Both the position numbers and the translations under genes were made by a program. DNA of 64,000 bases from Glaciecola sp. 33A (GTDB lineage Bacteria > Pseudomonadota > Gammaproteobacteria > Enterobacterales > Alteromonadaceae). How positions within the stretch are numbered: the stretch's first letter is position 1; every line of letters begins with the position of its first letter. Below are positions 1-7,486 of this stretch, piece after piece. A model generated the notes under the pieces. That model did no database searches. It was not told where the DNA came from and saw nothing but the letters and a program-made list of their open reading frames with translations. Where the stretch lies: NCBI RefSeq assembly GCF_002836745.1, contig NZ_PJAR01000029.1:1-64000 (forward strand). The letters are read 5' to 3'.

Positions 1-42
1 TTACAGTTTTTAATCTATTATTTACGTAATTAAGCACATTTT

Positions 43-67
43 AAAGGATGCCTAGCGCATCCTTTTT
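43..67. terminator. Rho-independent terminator-like hairpin
   Basis: AAAGGATGC (43-51) pairs perfectly with GCATCCTTT (57-65) around a five-base loop, and the plus strand continues with more T. It could end a plus-strand gene lying left of the window. It is 120 bases beyond the end of the minus-strand gene at 191-853, so it may serve both directions. Confidence 0.6.
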
Positions 68-190
68 AACATATTTCATGTTCTTGTTGGTCATTACATC
101 CCCAAAATGCATTCAGGGTCAGACGTCGTCCTGTTACATTTAATGACTCAAGCCTTGTGCGTTCGGGCCAATCTTGCGCGGCAGTTAATG

Positions 191-853
191 CTACTTATTA
201 TCGAGTAATGCCTGGGCTTCTTGTTGCCAAGTAGTAAACCCTCTGATTTTTTCAAACGGTTTTAACGACTCAGTCTTACTTGCTGGAATGTTGGCTAGAT
301 CTTCAAGGCTGGTAAAACCTGCATCAGCAAGCTTTTGCTGGATCACCGGACCAATACCCTTTATTGAAGCAATAGTTGGTGCCTTTTGCAGTGTTTTTGA
401 CTTTGTTGTTTTTGCTACCGTTTTTGATTTTTCGGTGCTCTTATCATCCACTTTAACCGTGGCTTTTTTCGAGGTTTTTTTTGTCGGCTTTACAACATTA
501 TTAGCTTTCAGATGAAGCTTTTCAACCAGTTCTGTTGGCAATTGGCCAATTATTTTATCTTGTGCTTTGTGCACAGACTTCATTCGTCCGTCAAACTCAT
601 TGTGCAACTGAGCCAATTTTTTATGGTAGTTTTTATCAATTTTTTTAATTAACTTACCTGCAGTTTTGCCTGTATCTTTACTCAAGGCTTTAACCTGAGA
701 CCGTAGTTCGTCGACTTGCTTTTGTAGTTCTTTTTGGCCCGACTTCAGCTTGGCATTGATGTCTTCAAGCATGCTTTTGTCTTTTACTTTGTCACTTTTC
801 ACTTTCTTTTTTGCTGGATCTTGATTTTTTTTTGACACTTTAATATTCTCCAA
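191..853 (-). CDS. Lys-rich coiled-coil protein with C-terminal helix-hairpin-helix domain
   Basis: A 220-residue soluble protein with no signal peptide or membrane segment. Residues 1-30 are very lysine-rich. Residues about 30-105 are heptad-like and probably coiled coil. Another Lys/Thr/Ser-rich linker follows (about 118-155). Residues about 158-215 form a helix-hairpin-helix module seen in 'IKGIGPVIQQKLADAGF' and 'LEDLANI', of the kind in DUF4332 and other small non-sequence-specific DNA-binding proteins. The two basic stretches plus the HhH domain suggest nucleic-acid binding, but I see no catalytic motif. No partner gene is adjacent; the next upstream sequence is a decayed gene. The architecture is clear and the function is inference. 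Confidence 0.8.
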   Translation of the reverse strand: MENIKVSKKNQDPAKKKVKSDKVKDKSMLEDINAKLKSGQKELQKQVDELRSQVKALSKDTGKTAGKLIKKIDKNYHKKLAQLHNEFDGRMKSVHKAQDKIIGQLPTELVEKLHLKANNVVKPTKKTSKKATVKVDDKSTEKSKTVAKTTKSKTLQKAPTIASIKGIGPVIQQKLADAGFTSLEDLANIPASKTESLKPFEKIRGFTTWQQEAQALLDNK

Positions 854-1093
854 AGCTATATGAGTCCAAGGACTTCGATTGTTAATCTCGATACAAAGAT
901 AGCCTATGTTTGCTTTACCTGCCTAGGCTAAGACAAATCTAAATGACTTTCTTACTTTTGTCCTTTGCTTGGCGATGCAAAAGCAACACGACTGTGGGCC
1001 AATACAATGTAGTCTACCGACAAACAATATGCATAATTTTGTCACCAGTCAATTACGTTTTAATTTAGCACTGAATTATTGTATGCGATCGTA

Positions 1094-1284
1094 TTAACGT
1101 TTAACTTGACCAAGTAATTCCGAATCAAATGGTTGACCGCATATTAGTTCAACTTCAATTGTTGTGTCTCCCTCATTTACGATTTTGTTGCCGCACCTTA
1201 GAAAACATCGGCTTTGAGAATGGTCGAGCTGATAGAAAATAATGCAATAACGATTAGAAGTTTAAAGCTATAGCTGTTTTTCAT
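1094..1284 (-). pseudogene. Frameshifted, truncated DUF2845-family secreted protein
   Basis: On the minus strand an ATG at 1284, preceded by TGGAA, opens a typical signal peptide (MKNSYSFKLLIVIALFSI... ending ILKADVF) that hits TAA at 1198-1200. Shifting frame at that point gives RCGNKIVNEGDTTIEVELIC followed by GQPFDSELLGQVKR and a stop at 1094-1096. The 'RCGNKLV..GDT...V...CG.P' pattern is the N-terminal signature of DUF2845 exported proteins. Two extra bases (TA) between the TTC and AGG codons would explain the break. The second half of the family is missing. The whole 854-1379 gap is otherwise non-coding. Confidence 0.6.
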
Positions 1285-1379
1285 AGATATTCCATCTTAT
1301 GTTGATTGATGAAATGTAATAGATATCTCAGACCTTTTTCAACTCAGTCCAGTCTATCCACTATAGCGGTATGCAGATT

Positions 1380-2594
1380 CTACTCATACCTTCGCTTAAT
1401 ACTAAGTTCAACCGTTGCAATTACATGAATATTAGCGCTTATATCTTGTTCCTGTGTATCTTGTTTAGCCTCAGCGCTATATTCATCTTGTGCTAGCTGA
1501 GTCTGTATTAAAAAACCCATTTTTGATGCTTTAACATTCATCGCGTTACGTAGTAATTGTTTAGCCTGTTGCAGCGTTTCTGCCTCTTTTTGTACTTTCA
1601 CCAATACTGGCGCACCGTGATGATGTTCGACCAATATGGCATCAATACCTTGGTTTCTATGCACCGGATTATAAGCAATATCCGCTAAGCATTGTAACGC
1701 TTGTATATTTGCGTTTTCAAAAGCCTTACGGCCTTTTTGCATTAACGTAGATTGGGTTTTAACTGGCTTATCTAGTCTTGTTTGCGACAGTTCGATAGCA
1801 TCTTCTGACTGGTCGATACCAATGTATTTTCTGTTCGCTAAACTTGCTGCTACGCAGGTCGTTCCGCTGCCACAAAAAGGGTCTAATACAAGGTCATTTT
1901 GATTAGTAACAAGTGCAATAATTCGTTCCAATAGCAGCAACGGTTTTTGGGTTGGGTATCCCACCCGCTCTCTTGCCTTTGGATTCAGGTAAGGAATATC
2001 CCAAACGTCACTTAAGGGCACACCTTGCTTGGCATCGGCCTGTTTAATACTACCTTGTTCGTCGCGAGCGTAGATAGATTTGTTGTGCTTATCGCGGGTT
2101 CGTCTTTGCAATATTTGGTCGAGATTGGTTGCCTCTGAATAAGGCATAAAAACTTTGTTGAAGGTAAAGTCGTGCGTTTTACTATAAAAGTAGATGTTTT
2201 GATGGCTTGGCAAAAGCCCTTTTTTAGCATTGGACCAGCGTTTGTATTGCCATATAATTTCCGATTGGAAATACTCAGAGCCAAACACATCATCAAGCAC
2301 ACCTCGAACAATATGATTAGCCATTTTGTCACAGTGCACAAAGATACTGCCTGTATCTTTTAATAAATCTCGCATTTTTAGGATCCGTTGGTGCAAAAAC
2401 TCAGCATAGCTAGACTTTTGCTTCCAAGTATCATCAAAACTAAATTCTTTGGTCCGCTGCCGATTTTTAAGCTTGTGTTTACGCTCAGTAAAAAACGGGG
2501 GGTCTAAATAAATCAAATCAACCGATGAATTGGCAATTTCATTCATTTTTTGTAGACAGTCACCTAGCAATAACTGGTTGGTCGTGGTGGTCAT
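1380..2594 (-). CDS. Beta-class DNA methyltransferase (N6-adenine or N4-cytosine), orphan
   Basis: 404 residues counted from the ATG at 2594; an in-frame ATG at 2645 would add a 17-residue leader that does not look like part of the family. Motif IV is YLDPPF near residue 31 and the AdoMet-binding motif I is DPFCGSGTT near residue 240, the order IV, target-recognition region, I that defines the beta class (PF01555). Beyond about residue 290 lies an extra C-terminal domain of about 110 residues with no motif I know. There is no restriction endonuclease, specificity subunit or vsr gene nearby, so this is either an orphan regulatory methylase or the remains of a restriction system. Target base and site cannot be read from sequence. 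Confidence 0.88.
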   Translation of the reverse strand: MTTTTNQLLLGDCLQKMNEIANSSVDLIYLDPPFFTERKHKLKNRQRTKEFSFDDTWKQKSSYAEFLHQRILKMRDLLKDTGSIFVHCDKMANHIVRGVLDDVFGSEYFQSEIIWQYKRWSNAKKGLLPSHQNIYFYSKTHDFTFNKVFMPYSEATNLDQILQRRTRDKHNKSIYARDEQGSIKQADAKQGVPLSDVWDIPYLNPKARERVGYPTQKPLLLLERIIALVTNQNDLVLDPFCGSGTTCVAASLANRKYIGIDQSEDAIELSQTRLDKPVKTQSTLMQKGRKAFENANIQALQCLADIAYNPVHRNQGIDAILVEHHHGAPVLVKVQKEAETLQQAKQLLRNAMNVKASKMGFLIQTQLAQDEYSAEAKQDTQEQDISANIHVIATVELSIKRRYE

Positions 2595-2828
2595 TGTAGG
2601 TGAAGTTCTCCGCTGGTCCAAAAGATGTAACGCTACGCAAGACACATGTTACCCATGGGCCTGATATACAAGCAAGCATTTTAAAAAGTTGTTTATGCAA
2701 AATTAACTCACTATGATGGAAGAATGAAAACAAGTTGGAACGCAGCTTTATGAAGCCTAGGTTAATGAAATTTGAAGTGCTCATTGCAAGCAACGTTGGT
2801 GTCACTTTCAACAAGAGGTGTGTAAGTT

Positions 2829-3437
2829 ATTAATAACTCAATCACTGATAATCCGAATAGTCCGCCGCAAGGGGGTAATAAATTCACAGGATGGCTTGGT
2901 GACTCACTGCTCAGTATCACCGGCTGGAAGTTCGAAGGAGAATTACCACAGCACCCTAAACTGGTGTTAGCTATTGCACCACACACCTCAAACTGGGATT
3001 TCTTTTTAGGTGTCACCTTGTTGTTTGCCCTGCGAATCAAAATCCGTTTTTTAGGAAAGCACAGCATTTTTGTACCCGTGGTCAAACAGTTGCTTGAATT
3101 AATTGGGGGCATACCTGTTAACCGAAAATCAGCTCGCGGTGTGGTTGGTGAAGTAGTGAGTCAATTCAATGCACAAGAGAAAATGGTTTTAGCGGTTGCT
3201 CCTGAGGGAACTCGTTCTCCTAAATTTCCTTGGAAAACCGGTTTTTTAGCCATTGCACATCAAGCAAAGGCCCACATTATATTAATTGGCTTTGATTATG
3301 AGCGCAAACGCATTGTGTTTGGGCCTGTATTTTTGAGTCAAGGTAATTTCGAGAACGACATGCAAAAGGTATATGGTTTTTTCTCTACAATCACTGCCAA
3401 GTACCCTGAAAATGTGGTTTTTCCGAAAGACAGGTAA
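2829..3437 (+). CDS. 1-acyl-glycerol-3-phosphate acyltransferase-like (PlsC superfamily), apparent ATT start
   Basis: Acyltransferase of the LPLAT superfamily: HTSNWD is the HX4D catalytic motif, GGIPVNR and APEGTR are the other conserved blocks. The first ATG/GTG/TTG in frame that keeps the core is GTG at 2964, but that cuts off residues the family normally has before the HX4D motif. In frame upstream, with no stop until TAA at 2823, the sequence reads N-P-N-S-P-P-Q-G-G-N-K-F-T-G-W-L-G and so on up to PKLVLAIAPHTSNWD, which matches the usual N-terminus. An ATT at 2829 sits ten bases after a GAGG (2815-2818), so I take ATT as the start, giving 202 residues. It probably acts at the inner membrane on lysophospholipid-type acceptors. 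Function beyond the superfamily is uncertain. Confidence 0.75.
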   Translation: MNNSITDNPNSPPQGGNKFTGWLGDSLLSITGWKFEGELPQHPKLVLAIAPHTSNWDFFLGVTLLFALRIKIRFLGKHSIFVPVVKQLLELIGGIPVNRKSARGVVGEVVSQFNAQEKMVLAVAPEGTRSPKFPWKTGFLAIAHQAKAHIILIGFDYERKRIVFGPVFLSQGNFENDMQKVYGFFSTITAKYPENVVFPKDR

Positions 3438-3444
3438 TGCTATG

Positions 3445-3468
3445 AAAAAGGGCTTCAATTGAAGCCCT
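3445..3468 (-). terminator. Rho-independent terminator for the minus-strand MDR gene
   Basis: AGGGCTTCAATTGAAGCCCT at 3449-3468 is a perfect palindrome. Read on the minus strand it is followed by TTTTT, so it should terminate the dehydrogenase gene ending at 3489. On the plus strand the following bases are CAAAAATT, a poorer terminator for the acyltransferase. Confidence 0.8.
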
Positions 3469-3488
3469 CAAAAATTGGCCACCAGAAC

Positions 3489-4607
3489 TTACTTAGACGG
3501 ATTAATTAGGAATTTTTCACCCGTCTTCTTTGCATTATAGCGCGCAATATTTGCAGGCTGCATAGCCTCTTCTAAGCTAATTTCGTCACTAAAATCGAGC
3601 GCAAAAGTAGTGTTGATTTCATCGGCCACTCGTTTATGCATAGCCACTACTTGGGTAATTTCTAACTTACCTAAGAAACGCATTAGCAACCATCCGCCAA
3701 TTCCCCAAGTCATGCCATACGCTCGGTTTAAGACACTCGGCGAGAAGTCCAGTCCACCGTAAATATAAACTTGTTTATTTTGCGCTGAACCATAGGTATT
3801 AAAGCCCGTTGCGTCTTTACTTCCAACCGCTTCCATTGCCGTTAAAATATCGCTCACTACCGTACCGCCACCAATTGCGTCAAACGCGAGCGTCGCACCC
3901 GTCGCATTGATGGCTTTGTATAAATCCTTCTGAAAGTTTTCAGCGCTTGAATTAACAACATACTTTGCACCCAACGCTTCCAACATATCGACTTGTTCTT
4001 GTTTACGAACAATGTTTACCAAATCAACCCCGGCTTGAATGCATATTTTATTCAGCATAATGCCCAAGCTCGACGCTGCCGCAGTATGCACTAATGCCTG
4101 ATGACCTTCTTGACGCATCGTCTCAACCATACTGAGGGCAGTTAGTGGATTGACAAAAGACGATGCCGCCTGTCTTGGCGTTGTACCTTCATTATGCACA
4201 ATGCAAGCTTGAACTGGTACACAGCAATATTCGGTATAGGTAGCACCTGAAAGGACGGCAACCGTTTTACCAATTAACGCTTGGGCCTGAGGGCTATCAC
4301 CAGCGGCGACGACAGTTCCCGCACCTTCATTACCGATTGGTAATGTTTGATCTAGGCGTGGTTTTACTTTTGATAACATACCTTTATGTAACGGTGCTTT
4401 AAGTGTTTTACCGTCATCAGAAAAGCTCGCTGCACGTAAGTCAGCTGGACCAAACATTGGCCACATATCGGATGGGTTAATCGGTGCAGCTTCAATTTTA
4501 ACAACAACTTCGTGAGGTTTTGGCTTAGGTACATCAACTTCTACTAATGAGAATGAAAGTTCACCCTTGGATGAAATGGTACTAAATAGCTGTTTTGATT
4601 TGGTCAT
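3489..4607 (-). CDS. Zinc-independent MDR-family quinone reductase/enoyl reductase-like
   Basis: 372 residues of the medium-chain dehydrogenase/reductase superfamily. The N-terminal GroES-like fold shows 'EVVVKIEAAPINPSDMW' and 'PIGNEGAGTVVAAGD'; the nucleotide-binding half has 'HTAAASSLGIMLNKICIQAG' and 'GATLAFDAIGGGT'. The catalytic and structural zinc Cys ligands of alcohol dehydrogenases are missing, which places it with NAD(P)H:quinone oxidoreductases and crotonyl/enoyl reductases. AAAGGA lies a suitable distance before the ATG. It is a single-gene unit ending in a strong terminator. The substrate cannot be named. Confidence 0.82.
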   Translation of the reverse strand: MTKSKQLFSTISSKGELSFSLVEVDVPKPKPHEVVVKIEAAPINPSDMWPMFGPADLRAASFSDDGKTLKAPLHKGMLSKVKPRLDQTLPIGNEGAGTVVAAGDSPQAQALIGKTVAVLSGATYTEYCCVPVQACIVHNEGTTPRQAASSFVNPLTALSMVETMRQEGHQALVHTAAASSLGIMLNKICIQAGVDLVNIVRKQEQVDMLEALGAKYVVNSSAENFQKDLYKAINATGATLAFDAIGGGTVVSDILTAMEAVGSKDATGFNTYGSAQNKQVYIYGGLDFSPSVLNRAYGMTWGIGGWLLMRFLGKLEITQVVAMHKRVADEINTTFALDFSDEISLEEAMQPANIARYNAKKTGEKFLINPSK

Positions 4608-4928
4608 TTGAATTTTCCTTTTAAACGTTGTTAAGCCGGTTGTTGTTTACTAGTGATAAAGCTTCTTTTTGAAGAGTGCAGCTTGTGGCTGTTTATATTT
4701 ATAGCCATATTGACGCTGTATTCATCACCCTTTTCACAAAAATAAGGCACAGAAATGCGCTGATATCGTAGTAAAAAAATAACATGCTGAAATGGCGCTG
4801 GCTAGTCAAACAAAATGTTATATGACTATCACCAAAATCAATTTCAATACTGAACTTTATAACGCTGCGTAATTGGTGAATGATTTATAAAGCCTTGACT
4901 AAGCAGGGCACTATTTTACACTGAGGGA
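4608..4928. other. Intergenic region between divergent genes, no recognised element
   Basis: About 320 AT-rich bases between the divergent MDR and deacylase genes. It must hold both promoters, but I see no convincing sigma70 pair, palindrome or coding remnant. Confidence 0.5.
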
Positions 4929-6086
4929 ATGCTTCCTTCAGAACGTTTAAGTCTAATGTCATCATTAAAAGTAAAGTTTTCTAAAGAATATCTTGTGGTC
5001 GCACAAAACGTCTCAGGAAGAAATTTGAACGTACCCGTGTATAAGTTTGTCAGCAATGTGCCCGGCCCCAAAGTGTATATCCAAAGTTCAATACACGGTG
5101 CCGAAGTTCAAGGAAACGTGGTCCTGCTTCATCTTCTCAAAGAACTCCAAGGTGCGCCACTGCGAGGAGAAGTTACGTTGGTTCCCAACTGCAACCCAGT
5201 CGGTAGTAATTTAAAGTCAGGAGAGTATACATTGGGGCGTTTCGATCCGGTTAACGGCCAAAACTGGAATAGAGCCTACCACTACAATAAAGAATTAATT
5301 TCTGAATTTGCCGATAAAATAAATCCTGATATGGATATCAGTGAATTGAAGCAAGAATATCGCAGCAGACTGAGAGTGTCGATTGAAGAAAGGTTAAACA
5401 ATGAATGGGGACTGGGACTGGCCGAGTGTTTAAACCTAAAATTGCAACTCATGGCACTAGAAGCGGATATCGTTTTAGATCTTCACAACGGACCTGTTTC
5501 TACTCGACATATTTATGTTCCTGAGTATGCCAGAGAATCAGCTAAATATTTCAATATTCCGCATGTAATCTTAATTAATAACGTATTTTCTGGGGCTTTA
5601 GATGAAGCCACATTTTGTCCTTGGTGGTGTTTAACGGAGTCCTTGATAGAGCGCTTTCCTGATTCCGAGTGGGACTTTGGGATTGAAGCGTTTACAGTTG
5701 AAATGGGTTCTCAAGAAGTCATCGATTTTGATGCCGGCAAGGCCGATTCCAAAGGGATCCTTTCATACTTATCATACAAAAAATGTTTTGAAACGCCCTT
5801 ACAAAAGCCCGAAAATATAACACGTTATGGCGTCTATCTAAGAGACTATAAGATAATGTACAGCCGTTTTGGTGGGATGGTCGAATATGTAGCAAAGCCA
5901 GGGCAGTTTATTAAAAAAGGTGAATTGATGGCGCAAGTGCTTAACATTGATTTACTTGATGATGAGCAAGCCATTAGTTTTGTCAAAGCACCATGTGATT
6001 TAATACCCATATTGCACTTTCCATCGGCCAGTGTGCTAGGTGGCACACAATTGTATAAGTGTTTTACCAATTACTTTGAAATTTAA
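4929..6086 (+). CDS. Succinylglutamate desuccinylase/aspartoacylase-family metallo-deacylase (M14-like)
   Basis: 385 residues. The zinc-site pattern of the AstE/ASPA family is visible: 'IQSSIHGAEVQGN' (HxxE) near residue 60, 'NCNPVG' after it, and 'DIVLDLHNGP' carrying the third ligand. A C-terminal beta domain follows ('GGMVEYVAKPGQFIKKGELMAQV'), which in this family caps the active site. Such enzymes hydrolyse N-acyl amino acids. GAGGGA lies directly against the first ATG, too close to be a normal ribosome site, so initiation at the Met ten codons in (4956) is possible. It is a monocistronic gene convergent with the aminotransferase gene. The exact substrate is not deducible. Confidence 0.8.
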   Translation: MLPSERLSLMSSLKVKFSKEYLVVAQNVSGRNLNVPVYKFVSNVPGPKVYIQSSIHGAEVQGNVVLLHLLKELQGAPLRGEVTLVPNCNPVGSNLKSGEYTLGRFDPVNGQNWNRAYHYNKELISEFADKINPDMDISELKQEYRSRLRVSIEERLNNEWGLGLAECLNLKLQLMALEADIVLDLHNGPVSTRHIYVPEYARESAKYFNIPHVILINNVFSGALDEATFCPWWCLTESLIERFPDSEWDFGIEAFTVEMGSQEVIDFDAGKADSKGILSYLSYKKCFETPLQKPENITRYGVYLRDYKIMYSRFGGMVEYVAKPGQFIKKGELMAQVLNIDLLDDEQAISFVKAPCDLIPILHFPSASVLGGTQLYKCFTNYFEI

Positions 6087-6122
6087 TTTTAAGCAAATGA
6101 ACCCAGCTATTATTCTGCCTAA

Positions 6123-7250
6123 TTAGCGTCTAAGAACCGACGTTAATGCGTTAACGCAGTAATCGACATTCTTTCTATTGCTGCCATGTCCCATTAAGCC
6201 TATACGCCAAGCTTTTCCAGCTAGTTCACCTAAACCGGCACCTATTTCTAGATCGAATTCATTGAGTAATTGAGCTCGGGTTTTAGCATCTTCAACCCCA
6301 TCAGGAATACCAACCAAATTAAGCTGCGGTAAGCGGTAGGTTTCTTCAACTATAAACTCAAGACCTATATTTTCTAGGCCCGCTTTAAGTGCCAAGTGCA
6401 TATCAGCATGACGCTGCCAAGCTGCTTGTAACCCCTCCTCGTGCAAAATCCGTAACGATTCATGCAAGGCATATATGCTATTTACGGGCGCAGTATGGTG
6501 GTAGGCACGCTTTCCGCCTTGACCCCAGTAGGCCATAACGAGCTCCATATCTAAGAACCAACTTTGCACCTTGGTTTTACGGTTTTTAATAACATCAACG
6601 GCTTGTTGGCTAAATGAAATAGGAGATAAACCAGGTACACAAGATAGGCATTTTTGCGTGCCTGAATAAATAGCATCTACTTGCCATCCGTCTACGTCAA
6701 GGTCAATACCGCCTAGAGATGTCACCGCATCGACTATGGTCAAGCAGTCGTATTGCTTTGCCAATGCGCACATAGCCTTTGCATCGTTACGCACACCGGT
6801 TGATGTTTCTGCATGCACAAAAGCAACGGCTTTGGCATCAGGATTGGCTTTTAGGGCGTCTTCCAATTTATGCAGGTCTGTTGGCTTACCCCAATTGTCT
6901 TGCACCATAACGGCGGTTGCACCACAACGTATAGCGTTTTGCTGCATACGGCCACCAAACACCCCGTTTTGGCACACTATTACTTTGTCGCCAGGTTCTA
7001 ATAGATTAACAAATACAGATTCCATTCCAGCAGAGCCAGGAGCAGAAACAGGCATTGTTAGCTGGTTTTCAGTTTGAAAAGCGTATTGTAGTAATAATTT
7101 CACTTCATCCATTAATTGGATAAATGCAGGATCTAAGTGCCCAACCGTTGGACGAGATAGTGCGTTTAATATACGAGGGTCGACATCTGAAGGGCCCGGA
7201 CCCATCAATGTTCTGAAAGGTGGAATAAAAGTAGTAAATTGGGCTTTCAT
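6123..7250 (-). CDS. Alanine-glyoxylate/serine-pyruvate aminotransferase family protein
   Basis: 375-residue PLP-dependent class V aminotransferase. It has the N-terminal 'LMGPGPSDVDPRIL', the substrate loop 'SAPGSAGMESV', the PLP-binding Asp in 'TIVDAVTSLGG' and the Schiff-base lysine in 'YSGTQKCLS'. This is the full length of the AGXT/PucG group, which transfers amino groups from alanine, serine or ureidoglycine to glyoxylate. No purine or allantoin genes are near, so a glyoxylate-detoxifying alanine or serine aminotransferase is the more cautious reading. TAGGT precedes the ATG at a good distance. Confidence 0.88.
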   Translation of the reverse strand: MKAQFTTFIPPFRTLMGPGPSDVDPRILNALSRPTVGHLDPAFIQLMDEVKLLLQYAFQTENQLTMPVSAPGSAGMESVFVNLLEPGDKVIVCQNGVFGGRMQQNAIRCGATAVMVQDNWGKPTDLHKLEDALKANPDAKAVAFVHAETSTGVRNDAKAMCALAKQYDCLTIVDAVTSLGGIDLDVDGWQVDAIYSGTQKCLSCVPGLSPISFSQQAVDVIKNRKTKVQSWFLDMELVMAYWGQGGKRAYHHTAPVNSIYALHESLRILHEEGLQAAWQRHADMHLALKAGLENIGLEFIVEETYRLPQLNLVGIPDGVEDAKTRAQLLNEFDLEIGAGLGELAGKAWRIGLMGHGSNRKNVDYCVNALTSVLRR

Positions 7251-7486
7251 AAATAACCTACACCTTATTTTTTAATGTATGAACCATGTTACCTTGATCC
7301 TCTTATCTAACAAGGTCTTGATAGCCGGAATAAACAAAATGAATAGTAACTTAGCAAAAATAGTTGGCAGTCAATCAGTGATCATTTATGGTCTAGGTAT
7401 AATTATTGACAATAACAGCCAGCATGTAAAAAGAGGCCATTAAGCCGCCTTGGATGCATACAAACAGTTTAGGGATAGTAATAATA

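Noticed and set aside
1380-2594. Complete restriction-modification or phage-defence island
   Set aside because: Flanking genes are a decayed exported protein gene and an acyltransferase; no nuclease or other defence gene is seen.
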